Source: Pseudomonadales bacterium
Lineage (GTDB): Bacteria > Pseudomonadota > Gammaproteobacteria > Pseudomonadales > Azotimanducaceae
Direction of reading: 5' to 3'
Assembly: GCA_011525295.1 (NCBI GenBank)
Contig: WTGV01000032.1
Span: 1-64,000, forward strand
DNA: 64,000 bases
How positions within the stretch are numbered: the stretch's first letter is position 1; each line of letters opens with the position of its first letter. Positions 45,303 to 53,479 of the stretch are shown here, piece after piece. Position numbers and translations under genes: made by a program. The notes under the pieces are model-generated. The model was not told the origin of the DNA, ran no database searches, and worked only from the letters and a program-made list of their open reading frames with translations.

Positions 45303-45455
45303 TACATCAGTCAGCTTCGATCGATACAGTAATCGAGTCTACACTCGCTCATGTACGACAATGAGGAGCGCAGTGGTTGGTGACTGAAGGTAGCCTTGTT
45401 CATGTTCCATAGCAACAGTTCATTAGTGCGGACTCCAACTATTGGGATCACACAT

Positions 45456-45509
45456 TAGGTGTGGATTACAACCCTTCGCCTATCACCCGTAAACACTGAT
45501 CCACACCTA
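45456..45509. repeat. 11-base inverted repeat with 32-base loop
   Basis: TAGGTGTGGAT at 45456-45466 is the exact complement of ATCCACACCTA at 45499-45509. No T-run follows on either side, so a terminator is not clear. Its wide spacing would suit a protein-binding pair or a stem in RNA. Confidence 0.5.
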
Positions 45510-45595
45510 GATAGCTCCAGAGATTGCGCGTCCTTCGAACACCCTATGACCGAGAGTGTCGGCTAGTTCGACTCACAGGACAAGTCTCTTGATCT

Positions 45596-45611
45596 GTATA
45601 CAGCTGTATAC
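45596..45611. promoter_or_regulatory. Perfect 16-base palindrome, possible operator
   Basis: GTATACAGCTGTATAC is fully self-complementary. Such symmetric GTATAC-based sites are typical operators of dimeric regulators. It lies about 220 bases before the hypothetical membrane gene at 45830 and 290 after the Yip1-like gene; no regulator is encoded next to it. Confidence 0.4.
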
Positions 45612-45829
45612 CATAGAGATCCATTACAACACCATGTCACACTAGAGACCATTCACTTGACCCAAGAGGTCTGAGATTCAACAGTGAGTCGCTCTTACAA
45701 ACTCTGTGTAAAAATTGACATTGGTGAGAAACTGAAATGGAAAAATGAGAGTGATTACGGAGAGTTCTACAGTTTCGAAAGAAAACCGGTGCGAGACAAT
45801 CCAAATGACAGCTACAATCACTTTGAATT

Positions 45830-47155
45830 ATGAGAGTAAATAAGCAATTTTCGTGGTCCATCGTTGGCATCGGTCTTGGTACTGTCGCCTGTTTGGCCGT
45901 CGGCGTGTTCATCTTTAAGTTCACCGGCGATTCTACCAGTTCGCCTACTGCACCTGAAGCCAGTACAGTCGGTGAAGTCACTAACGGGTCAAATCCCACA
46001 CTTGAAACCTTGGGTACGACCGATGAAGCAGTGTCATCAACCAATGCAAACCATCACTCCGAAGATGTGTGGGAAATATGTGGTCTGTTAGAATTCCCAA
46101 CAGATTCAGAAGCCGCGAAGACGTTTGTTCAAAAGTTTGAGATCTCTCAGGAATGTCTGTCGGCGTTAGAGATCCATACGCTACAGGCGAATCCTTTTGA
46201 GAGGAATGGATTGGCTGTCGTTAAGAATATACCTGAGTTTTCGTTGATCGTATTAGATAATCCCATGACATACGAGCGCATTTTTGCAGATCCAGCCGAA
46301 GATCTCCAACGTATATTTAAAGCTCTCTCACAACCAGACTGCGAATGGGAAGAGTTCTATGGGAAAAAGGGACTTAAAGAAGTTTGTCATGCTGAAGCAT
46401 TTACCAATTATGCGACGTTCTACCATGCTTGTTTCGATTTGGCGGGCGAGAGGAGTAAGCAAGCTAAAACGTATTTTCATCTAGAACACTACTACATTTT
46501 TGAAGCTCAAGAACCAGAGCCTGACAAGATCACCGACATGTGGCAAGGTTTTTTAGAATATCGGTGGGTGGAAGAAAAGTGCAAGGAATTTGGTTCCGAG
46601 GTTGCGCTGAATGCTGAGAACTACCCTCGGGAATTTGAAACATTACGTCGATATTCGGAATCTCGCGTATCGGGATATGATTACCAGCTACTGCTGCTAG
46701 AGCGCCAGAAAAATCCCTTGTATTCCCTACCGTTTAACGAATACGATCTTATCGGAATTCTGTTGGATTTTGGTGCAGAGCTCGGGGATGAAGCCGCGGG
46801 ACTCGTGTATTTAGACAGGGGCGTGTTTGCAAATAAGTTAAATAACGGGAAGTGGACAGAACTGAAGATTGCGCGAGCACTGAGCACGGAGCGATTGCGG
46901 GAATCTCTTTGGTTCGCGCTTGGTTTAGAACGCAGAGGTGTCAAACTCAATTGGGATTGGTTGGTTAGCCACATCTGTTCTTCTCAACCCGCCGCCGAGA
47001 GTGACAAAAGTGCAACGGAACCTGAAAATTGTCGCGCAGCGATCAACGACCTGTACACAAAGCGCGCCTCGTCAGGACAGGATCGAGAAGATCCACTGTT
47101 AGTTGCCTTGGATAGGTTTCAGCGCATCGCAATCGAGTTAGACGTGTATGAGTAA
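45830..47155 (+). CDS. Hypothetical membrane-anchored protein
   Basis: 441 residues. A single N-terminal membrane helix (IVGIGLGTVACLAVGVFIF) is followed by a Ser/Thr/Pro-rich linker of about 45 residues and a large acidic, mostly helical outside domain with eight or so cysteines (WEICGLLEF, SQECLSAL, QPDCEWEEF, KEVCHAEAF, EKCKEF, SHICSS), suggesting disulfides in the periplasm. No family recognised. The N-terminal plan, helix with GIGLG then low-complexity linker, resembles the proteins at 59314-64000, but the bodies do not align by eye. Confidence 0.7.
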   Translation: MRVNKQFSWSIVGIGLGTVACLAVGVFIFKFTGDSTSSPTAPEASTVGEVTNGSNPTLETLGTTDEAVSSTNANHHSEDVWEICGLLEFPTDSEAAKTFVQKFEISQECLSALEIHTLQANPFERNGLAVVKNIPEFSLIVLDNPMTYERIFADPAEDLQRIFKALSQPDCEWEEFYGKKGLKEVCHAEAFTNYATFYHACFDLAGERSKQAKTYFHLEHYYIFEAQEPEPDKITDMWQGFLEYRWVEEKCKEFGSEVALNAENYPREFETLRRYSESRVSGYDYQLLLLERQKNPLYSLPFNEYDLIGILLDFGAELGDEAAGLVYLDRGVFANKLNNGKWTELKIARALSTERLRESLWFALGLERRGVKLNWDWLVSHICSSQPAAESDKSATEPENCRAAINDLYTKRASSGQDREDPLLVALDRFQRIAIELDVYE

Positions 47156-47263
47156 GGATGCAGCAGTGTGTCTGTGTCGCACATCACAACCTCATAACGA
47201 ATACTAGATGTCGACGTCTATATTGCTCCGCTAGGGAACAGCTCGATGCGATGTAGGTGTGCT

Positions 47264-48004
47264 TCATAAACGATTAATTAGATTCGCTAGAAAACCCGCA
47301 CCAAACCCATTGTCAATGTTGACAACGGATACTCCCGACGCACACGAAGTTAACATGCCTAATAAGGCTGCAATCCCCTGAAATGCTGCACCATATCCGA
47401 CGCTGGTCGGCACTGCAATCACCGGCTTATCGACTAGCCCACCAACGACGCTCGGAAGCGCTCCCTCCATACCAGCTACGACAATGAGCACTCGGCATGA
47501 ACGAATGACTTCAAGACGACTGAATAGTCGATGCACTCCAGCCACACCGACGTCAAACACACGTTCTACTATGTTTCCGTAAAACTCTGCTGTAATTGCT
47601 GCTTCTTCCGCAACGGACAAGTCGCTAGTACCTGCGGTTATCACACCGATATGGGTGGCCGGGCATTCTGGTTCTGTTAGTTTCTTATAGGCTATTTGCG
47701 CCTCTGGCACACAAACGACTCCTTCGATACGATCTAGTAATAACTCCGATGCCTCCGGTTGTAGTCGCGTAGCTAAGGTGTTATTACCGTTCCCGAGTAT
47801 CAGTTCAAATGCTTTGAGGACTTGTTGTGGCGTCTTGTACTCACTGTAAATTACTTCGGGTGTACCGGTTCGCTGCTCGCGCGCATGGTCAATAGTCGTG
47901 GACTCGATTGTTTGGTGTTGAACTTCACTGATCTGAACCATCGCATCGTCGACAGCGAGCTTGCCAGCTCGAACTTGTTGCAGAATCTGTTCTAAGTCAC
48001 TCAT
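47264..48004 (-). CDS. larB: Pyridinium-3,5-biscarboxylic acid mononucleotide synthase
   Basis: 246 residues. The C-terminal half is a PurE-like fold: IGVITAGTSDLSVAEEAAITAEFYG, VIVVAGMEGALPSVVGGLVDKPVIAVPTSVGYGA. The N-terminal part LEQILQQVRAGKLAVDDAM is the usual LarB extension. LarB carboxylates nicotinate adenine dinucleotide and hydrolyses it to the first intermediate of the nickel-pincer cofactor. Overlaps the larC stop by eight bases, so coupled. Last gene of the minus-strand set. Confidence 0.94.
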   Translation of the reverse strand: MSDLEQILQQVRAGKLAVDDAMVQISEVQHQTIESTTIDHAREQRTGTPEVIYSEYKTPQQVLKAFELILGNGNNTLATRLQPEASELLLDRIEGVVCVPEAQIAYKKLTEPECPATHIGVITAGTSDLSVAEEAAITAEFYGNIVERVFDVGVAGVHRLFSRLEVIRSCRVLIVVAGMEGALPSVVGGLVDKPVIAVPTSVGYGAAFQGIAALLGMLTSCASGVSVVNIDNGFGAGFLANLINRL

Positions 48005-49178
48005 CGTTCCCCATCTTATCGGTCACTTCACGTTCTATTATTCGCTTCACTTCAAGATAACTCAACTCGTTCTCTTTTGCAATGGAGAGTACATCGTCGT
48101 GCTCTAGTTTCCACCGTGTTGCACCTTCGGGTAACTGCACTGTCTTCACGCGTACCTTCCCCAAACTGGTGATCACAGATTGAACTTCCCGATTTAACAA
48201 CTGTTTCTGAACGGTGTGCAAACGCACCCCAGATGTTGTGGTACTTCGCAATATTTCTCTCACGATCTCGCCTTCACTTTTTGACGGCACAAGGACTGTT
48301 AGCTTGTTTGCTGGACGAGACTTTTTCATGACTATTGGCGTTAGGAATACATCGACAGCTCCGAGTTTGAAGAGTTGATCAAACAAGTATTCGTATGCTT
48401 CTGGATTCATATCGTCGATGTTGCATACGACTTCGATATTTTCCGTACTCCGCAAAGATTCGCTCAACTCTCCGATTGACACTCGCACAACATTGGGTAA
48501 CGGCGATTTCTTTTCACCAAGTCCATAACCTATTTGTGTTGTCCGGAACGACGATGGGAGTTCAAAGCAATCGACATAGTTGCAGAGCAATGCAGCACCT
48601 GTGGGCGTAGTAGCTTCAAATGGAACATTGCCTCGTGTCGTGGGTTTGTCTAGTAGCAACTGCAGAGTCGCGGGAGCTGGTACGGGTAATGTTCCATGTT
48701 CACTGTCAACAGTACCACCACCAAGCTCCACAGGGCTGCAATACACCTGTGTCGGTTGCAAATATTCCATCGCGATTGCACTTCCTACGATGTCGACAAT
48801 GGCATCGACAGCTCCGACTTCGTGAAAGTGAACACAATTGATGTCAGTGTCGTGAACTGTAGCTTCTGCTTCCGCTAGCAGTTCAAACGTACCTGTAGCC
48901 GCGTGTTTAACATACTCAGAGTAGGGGGCTCCGTGAATGATTCCTTTAATTCGGTTAAGATCACGAACCTCATCCGAAGGCTCACACAATACACGAACCA
49001 AAGTACCAGCGATACCATTGCTCTTTTCGCTAGCAATGGAAAGTTCAAACTCTGCGTCCAGACCCAAACGCGAGAGCTCAGCGCGCAAATGATCGGGTGG
49101 AACACCCACGTCGATGAGTGCTCCCAAGTTCATGTTTCCTGCTATACCACTGAAGCACTCGTACAGCAGTGCAGACAT
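47997..49178 (-). CDS. larC: Nickel-inserting enzyme of the nickel-pincer nucleotide pathway
   Basis: 393 residues, in one piece (in some lactobacilli larC is split by a programmed frameshift; here it is not). YECFSGIAGNMNLGALIDVG at the start, VHFHEVGAVDAIVDIVG, PVPAPATLQLL, FEATTPTGAALL and CNIDDMNPEAYEYLFD are family signatures. LarC uses CTP to insert nickel. It starts 19 bases after the exported Fe-S reductase gene, suggesting one transcript of three. Confidence 0.94.
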   Translation of the reverse strand: MSALLYECFSGIAGNMNLGALIDVGVPPDHLRAELSRLGLDAEFELSIASEKSNGIAGTLVRVLCEPSDEVRDLNRIKGIIHGAPYSEYVKHAATGTFELLAEAEATVHDTDINCVHFHEVGAVDAIVDIVGSAIAMEYLQPTQVYCSPVELGGGTVDSEHGTLPVPAPATLQLLLDKPTTRGNVPFEATTPTGAALLCNYVDCFELPSSFRTTQIGYGLGEKKSPLPNVVRVSIGELSESLRSTENIEVVCNIDDMNPEAYEYLFDQLFKLGAVDVFLTPIVMKKSRPANKLTVLVPSKSEGEIVREILRSTTTSGVRLHTVQKQLLNREVQSVITSLGKVRVKTVQLPEGATRWKLEHDDVLSIAKENELSYLEVKRIIEREVTDKMGNDE

Positions 49179-49197
49179 CAGCTAAGAACGCCTGCTG

Positions 49198-50433
49198 TTA
49201 ACCGAGCATACGATGGGTCGGTGCGCACAGATCAGCAATCGCGATGCCGTAGGTACAAGCATCTTTGCATGGCGCTCCGCTACACGTCAAACACGCTTTC
49301 CCGTCGATTTCAATATTAGCGTATTCAGCACGCGCCATCTCAACATCTTGGTAGTCCGTCGCGTACATTCGTGTACGCAGAACATCAGCGATTTGTACGT
49401 TATAAGGACAGCTCCCGTAACAATCGTCACATCCCTGACGGCATTGGGTTGCACTATTTAACTGCGCATACCGATGTAGTAACTGATTGTCGTAATAAGA
49501 AACCTCTTCATCGCCCGAAGCGACCAAATACTCGTCAATTAAAGTCTTGCTTGTCATGGTCACGATCAGAGCATCCACGTTTGCATCAGATAAAACCCAA
49601 CGAAACGCTGCTTGTGCAAAGGTACCTTCTTCGGTCTCGTAATCACGCATGTCATTTAAGCGAGCGCCAGATAGAGTTTTCATTGCTATAGTACCGACAT
49701 TCTTTTTCTTTGCCTTCTCTAATAGCTTTGGTAAGTCTGGTTGTCGTGCAATCCTATCCATGCCACGCGTCAAGTTCGCGAGAAATGAGGGATCTTGTCC
49801 GAAGTTGTAGGACACGAGAATCACGTCGCACAAGTCTTCATCAAGAGAGTACTCCAAACACTTGTTTAAGCGTCCCGCATGGCCTGACATACCGGTGAAC
49901 AGGATCTTCCCCTGTTCTTTGGCTTTTTCGACAAAGCCTTGCCACTCTTCGGATTGCATACGTTTTACGTCGTTAACGGCGTGGTTCAGATACACGTCCA
50001 CATAGTCAGTCTTAAGCCTCTTTAGCGACTCTTCCAAATGTTTCATGATTTGTTCAGTGGTCCATCTCGCGTTCGTGTGTGCTTTAGACACGAGGTACAC
50101 TTGATCGCGTTTGCCCTTGATTGCGTTTCCAATCACGGTTTCCGATTGACCTCCTTGGTAACTGTGGGCCGAATCTAAGTAGTTGATGCCTCGGTCCATA
50201 GCATGGCGGACGACGTTTTCTTGTCCACTCCGAAGTCTACTAGATCCGAATGAAATGTCAGAAATCTTCAACCCGGTTCGACCTAAAGTCTTGTACTTCT
50301 TCACTTCTGGTAGAGTCTTCGCGTTCGTCGATCCATTTGGCACCGACGCGAATGCATTCGTGCTCAGCAATCCCCCAGTGACTCCAGCTGCTGATCCCCA
50401 CTTCAGTATGTCCCTTCGATTAGGTGCAGTCAT
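49198..50433 (-). CDS. Tat-exported aldo/keto reductase with C-terminal 4Fe-4S cysteine motifs
   Basis: 411 residues. Start MTAPNRRDILKWGSAAGV is a Tat signal. The central part is an aldo/keto reductase: YKTLGRTGLKISDISFGSS, MDRGINYLDSAHSYQGGQSE, LVSKAHTN and YVDVYLNHAVND. The last ~90 residues hold two cysteine groups, CRQGCDDCYGSC and CLTCSGAPCKDAC, spaced as in ferredoxin-like clusters, as in the COG1453 group. Tat export fits a protein folded with Fe-S. First gene of the set with larC and larB, so it may work with a nickel-pincer enzyme on a hydroxy acid or carbonyl; that link is inference. Confidence 0.88.
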   Translation of the reverse strand: MTAPNRRDILKWGSAAGVTGGLLSTNAFASVPNGSTNAKTLPEVKKYKTLGRTGLKISDISFGSSRLRSGQENVVRHAMDRGINYLDSAHSYQGGQSETVIGNAIKGKRDQVYLVSKAHTNARWTTEQIMKHLEESLKRLKTDYVDVYLNHAVNDVKRMQSEEWQGFVEKAKEQGKILFTGMSGHAGRLNKCLEYSLDEDLCDVILVSYNFGQDPSFLANLTRGMDRIARQPDLPKLLEKAKKKNVGTIAMKTLSGARLNDMRDYETEEGTFAQAAFRWVLSDANVDALIVTMTSKTLIDEYLVASGDEEVSYYDNQLLHRYAQLNSATQCRQGCDDCYGSCPYNVQIADVLRTRMYATDYQDVEMARAEYANIEIDGKACLTCSGAPCKDACTYGIAIADLCAPTHRMLG

Positions 50434-50547
50434 CGTCGTGTTGCTCCGATTGATGGTAGTTACGAATAATCATACACCAAACGGGCGAAATGTTGTTATC
50501 GTGTGCGAACAAAAGTACGATTTCACGACAAATTCGAGAATAGTTTA

Positions 50548-51369
50548 GTGCCCAAACGAATAACAAGTACCAAATTTTCACAAGTCAAACTCGCGCAAGC
50601 CCTTCACAAAAAGCGTACGCGTGATCAAGAGCGACTCTTCATCGTTGAAGGTTCGAAAGAGCTTGAGCTAGCCGTAGACAACGGAGTAAAACTACACACC
50701 CTTTTTGTACACGATGAGTGTCTTCAAGATGAAGACTCTTCGGCGGTGTATCACAAAGCGAGCAACAGAGTGGAAGAAAGGTGCATCTTTAATGTGACCG
50801 ACCGGATTTTTCGTTCGATGTGTTATCGTTCGAGTTCACGGATAGTCGCAATCGCACACAATCATGACGTACGTTTGGAGGATTTAAAGATTGTTGAAGA
50901 CGCATTCTTCGTAATCTGCTCTGGTCTTGAGAAACCAGGTAATCTAGGAGCGGTAATGCGCTCGGCTGATGCCGTTGGCGCACACGCGGTGATTATTGAG
51001 AGTCCCGTGGTGGATGTGTTTAATCCAAATGTCGTAAGAGCAAGTATTGGTACTTTGTTCTCAGTACCTGTAATCCTTTCCGAGTTTGAAGTTCTCGGTT
51101 CGTGGTTGCAACAACATGAGATCGTCCTAGTTGCCACCAGCCCTGATGCAGGTACAAACTATACGGACTACGTCTATCCGAATCGTATAGCTATCGTTGT
51201 GGGGAGTGAAGCACATGGGTTGGAACAACGATGGTTGCAATATGCACGAGATGCAGTGTCGATACCACAACATGGTCAAGCTGACTCATTAAACGCCGCG
51301 ATGTCCGCTACCATTGTTATGTACGAAGTATTGCGTCAACGCTCCCGGTTACCATTGCAGCAAGGGTAA
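50548..51369 (+). CDS. TrmH/SpoU-family RNA 2'-O-methyltransferase
   Basis: 273 residues from a GTG at 50548 (upstream GTG at 50503 possible). N-terminal substrate-binding domain with RLFIVEGSKELELAVD, then the knotted SPOUT domain: ICSGLEKPGNLGAVMRSADAVG (motif 1), VVGSEAHGLEQRWL (motif 2) and VSIPQHGQADSLNAAMSATIVMYE (motif 3). Such enzymes methylate the 2'-OH of a tRNA or rRNA nucleotide; the Arg of motif 1 and Asn of motif 3 are present. Target cannot be told. Confidence 0.9.
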   Translation: MPKRITSTKFSQVKLAQALHKKRTRDQERLFIVEGSKELELAVDNGVKLHTLFVHDECLQDEDSSAVYHKASNRVEERCIFNVTDRIFRSMCYRSSSRIVAIAHNHDVRLEDLKIVEDAFFVICSGLEKPGNLGAVMRSADAVGAHAVIIESPVVDVFNPNVVRASIGTLFSVPVILSEFEVLGSWLQQHEIVLVATSPDAGTNYTDYVYPNRIAIVVGSEAHGLEQRWLQYARDAVSIPQHGQADSLNAAMSATIVMYEVLRQRSRLPLQQG

Positions 51370-51394
51370 GAGGGTTCCGTGATAACTCGTTCTC

Positions 51395-52150
51395 TCAATC
51401 TGATTGATTGCTAGCTTGACGCTTCCTCAATGCGCGTGGTAACCGAGTGTCCTCCAAAGAATGGTCCCAAATAGAGTGTTCGTTGATGGAGTACACAAAT
51501 CTATAGTGGGGAGGTCGCTGAGCGTAGATCTTGTTGTCGATGTCCAGTAGGGCTACTTGATCCTCAGCAGTACGGACCGCGATAACGGCATGGTATTCTT
51601 GTACGTCTTGGTCATACACAACAACTATACGAAGATCGTGGGTGTCGAAACCTATGAGTGTTAGTAGCGCGTATTTCGCGGTAGCGAAGTCCTCACAATC
51701 TCCACCTTTTTGCATGAAATCCATCAGTGTAGACCATTGTTGTGCCACTAATAATCGAGAATCTTCAAGCTCTTTATAGGTTCTACGGTCGTCGTTGTAA
51801 CGTCGCATTCGGTTTATGTACCGATTCACGAGTTGAAGCTGTTGTTCAGGTTGTAACTTTTTTCCATTTATTACGACACGTCGGATTCGCCGCATGTCGC
51901 GATCGCATTTGGATTCATCCTCAATGCACGCCTGTATGTCGACAAGTTCGTCGTTTGTCCGTTGAACGGTTTCATACCAGTCGTCCCAAAGGCTTGCTTC
52001 ACCAATTCGTGCTGCATCGTCGTCAAATCGGTATTCAACTTCAACAGACGCACAAGCGGATACGATTAGGCATACACCAAGGGCTACACACCACCGTGCG
52101 AGACAGATCAATATCGAACTGGTTCTTTGCAAAATTTGAACTCTGCTCAC
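51395..52150 (-). CDS. Transglutaminase-like cysteine peptidase lipoprotein
   Basis: 251 residues from a GTG. Lipobox IVSAC near residue 33. The catalytic Cys lies in GGDCEDFATAKYALL, the His in EYHAVIAVRT, and an acid in ALLDIDNK, the Cys-His-Asp set of the bacterial transglutaminase-like (BTLCP) family. LapG, which releases a surface adhesin, belongs here, but no lapA/lapD is visible nearby. Acts in the periplasm or at the outer-membrane inner face. Confidence 0.82.
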   Translation of the reverse strand: MSRVQILQRTSSILICLARWCVALGVCLIVSACASVEVEYRFDDDAARIGEASLWDDWYETVQRTNDELVDIQACIEDESKCDRDMRRIRRVVINGKKLQPEQQLQLVNRYINRMRRYNDDRRTYKELEDSRLLVAQQWSTLMDFMQKGGDCEDFATAKYALLTLIGFDTHDLRIVVVYDQDVQEYHAVIAVRTAEDQVALLDIDNKIYAQRPPHYRFVYSINEHSIWDHSLEDTRLPRALRKRQASNQSD

Positions 52151-52241
52151 CCGAAGCGAATGTCCTTAGCGTATCCTACGATTTTGGAAACTATTTCTCT
52201 TGCGGTGTATTGGGTGTCGAAGAAATAATAAGAGAACTACC

Positions 52242-52670
52242 ATGACCTACGATTCAAACAATATTTTCGCAAAAATTTTGCGAGGCGAAGCACCGGCACA
52301 CATTGTGCATGAAGACGATATGTGTTTTTGCATGATGGATGTAATGCCGCAAAGTACTGGTCATACTCTTATTATTCCCAGAGAACCCGCGAAAGATATT
52401 TTTTCGGTTTCCGATGAAGGACTACAACACCTGATGCTGCAGACTCGTCGAATTGCGCGGGCTGTCGACACAGTATTTCAACCCGAAGGCGTAATGATCA
52501 TGCAGTTAAATCGGTCAGGCGCAGGACAGTCCGTGTTCCATCTGCACTTTCATGTCATACCAAGGTGGGGCGGGTTGCAGCAACGTTTTCATGCGCGGGA
52601 CTTAGCAGATTCGGAGATGCTCGCGGACCACGCAAAGCGCTTACGAGAAGCTTTAATTGACGAGCCATAA
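52242..52670 (+). CDS. HIT-family nucleotide-binding hydrolase
   Basis: 142 residues from an ATG at 52242 (an upstream frame start at 52200 is weaker). FAKILRGEAPAHIVHEDD is the HIT start, and FHLHFHVIPRW carries the HxHxH triad that cleaves phosphoramidate or dinucleotide phosphate bonds. Overall a standard HIT protein; exact substrate unknown. Confidence 0.92.
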   Translation: MTYDSNNIFAKILRGEAPAHIVHEDDMCFCMMDVMPQSTGHTLIIPREPAKDIFSVSDEGLQHLMLQTRRIARAVDTVFQPEGVMIMQLNRSGAGQSVFHLHFHVIPRWGGLQQRFHARDLADSEMLADHAKRLREALIDEP

Positions 52671-52851
52671 ATTGAATATGACATGATTCCCAAAAATCTA
52701 TTTGCACCAATCGACAGAATGAGCTTAGCTTCGCTTAAAGCAACCAGTTGTTTTGCCAAAGGAATCGTGTCGAATGTTCCCTTAAAATACGAAGAGAATA
52801 TTGAGTGTTGAAGAAATCGCAGTTGAGGAGTAATCAACAGGATATGAGATT

Positions 52852-53094
52852 ATGAAAGATCGTGTTACGAAAGTGTTTACCAACTTGGGACTACTTGCGT
52901 TATTGCTGTGTGCAATCTGTTATGTAAGTCTTGGAGCTTGGGGTCTCTATGGGGTATTTCACGAAGATGTACCTTGGATGTTCAAAGGGATAATCGTTTT
53001 CGGCATCGCTGGTGGCGGTATTCTCTTACTCGTGGTCATTCGGGAAAGATTGATCGAACGTAAAACTGATAGATACAAAGACGTGGAGTTGTAG
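52852..53094 (+). CDS. Small two-helix membrane protein
   Basis: 80 residues. Two membrane helices (GLLALLLCAICYVSLGAWGL, and FKGIIVFGIAGGGILLLVVI) with a short outside loop, then a basic tail. Ends two bases before the YbjQ gene, so the two are cotranscribed. No family recognised. Confidence 0.7.
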   Translation: MKDRVTKVFTNLGLLALLLCAICYVSLGAWGLYGVFHEDVPWMFKGIIVFGIAGGGILLLVVIRERLIERKTDRYKDVEL

Positions 53095-53096
53095 TA

Positions 53097-53417
53097 ATGA
53101 TTGTTGTAAATACTGAAACAGTGCCGGGCATGCGAGTCGTTAAGTCGTTAGGGTTAGTTCGGGGTAACACGGTACGCGCCCGCCATATCGGGAAAGACAT
53201 CATGGCTGGATTTAAGAATGTAGTGGGCGGCGAAATACGCGAATATGCGAAGTTAATCGCCGAGAGCCGCGAACAGAGCTTAGATCGTATGAAAGATCAC
53301 GCAAGAGAAATAGGTGCGAATGCGGTAGTGGGCGTACGCTTTACAACATCTGTCATGATGGCTGGGTCAGCAGAACTACTAGCCTACGGCACTGGAGTCG
53401 TTGTAGAACCGGAGTAA
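53097..53417 (+). CDS. YbjQ/UPF0145 family protein
   Basis: 106 residues, full family length. ETVPGMRVVKSLGLVRGNTVRAR, AREIGANAVVGVRF and AYGTGVVV are hallmarks of this small beta-alpha protein, which forms pentamer rings and is annotated as a putative metal-binding protein in some genomes. Function unproven. Follows the small membrane protein gene by two bases. Confidence 0.93.
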   Translation: MIVVNTETVPGMRVVKSLGLVRGNTVRARHIGKDIMAGFKNVVGGEIREYAKLIAESREQSLDRMKDHAREIGANAVVGVRFTTSVMMAGSAELLAYGTGVVVEPE

Positions 53418-53423
53418 TCCTCA

Positions 53424-53439
53424 AGACGAATGTTCGTCT
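53424..53439 (+). terminator. Short hairpin after ybjQ
   Basis: AGACGAA 53424-53430 pairs with TTCGTCT 53433-53439 around two bases (four if the last pair opens). It falls 6 bases after the ybjQ stop. There is no T-run, so the call is tentative. Confidence 0.3.
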
Positions 53440-53479
53440 GAAACTTTCACGCACTGTATTGGTCTAGTGCGGGTGTTTC

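Larger units (their letters stand above)
45303..45829. other. Intergenic spacer with two inverted repeats
   Basis: 527 bases with no coding frame of interest. It holds an 11-base inverted repeat (45456-45466 with 45499-45509) and a perfect 16-base palindrome (45596-45611), each listed separately. The last 200 bases before 45830 should include the promoter of the hypothetical membrane gene. Confidence 0.4.

Noticed and set aside
45364..45830. Possible small gene or mobile-element relic in the long spacer
   Set aside because: Frames are broken by stops and no transposase-like residues were seen; only inverted repeats are supported.
52589..52837. 82-codon minus-strand frame after the HIT gene
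   Set aside because: Mostly antisense to the HIT coding end; no domain, no ribosome-binding site.
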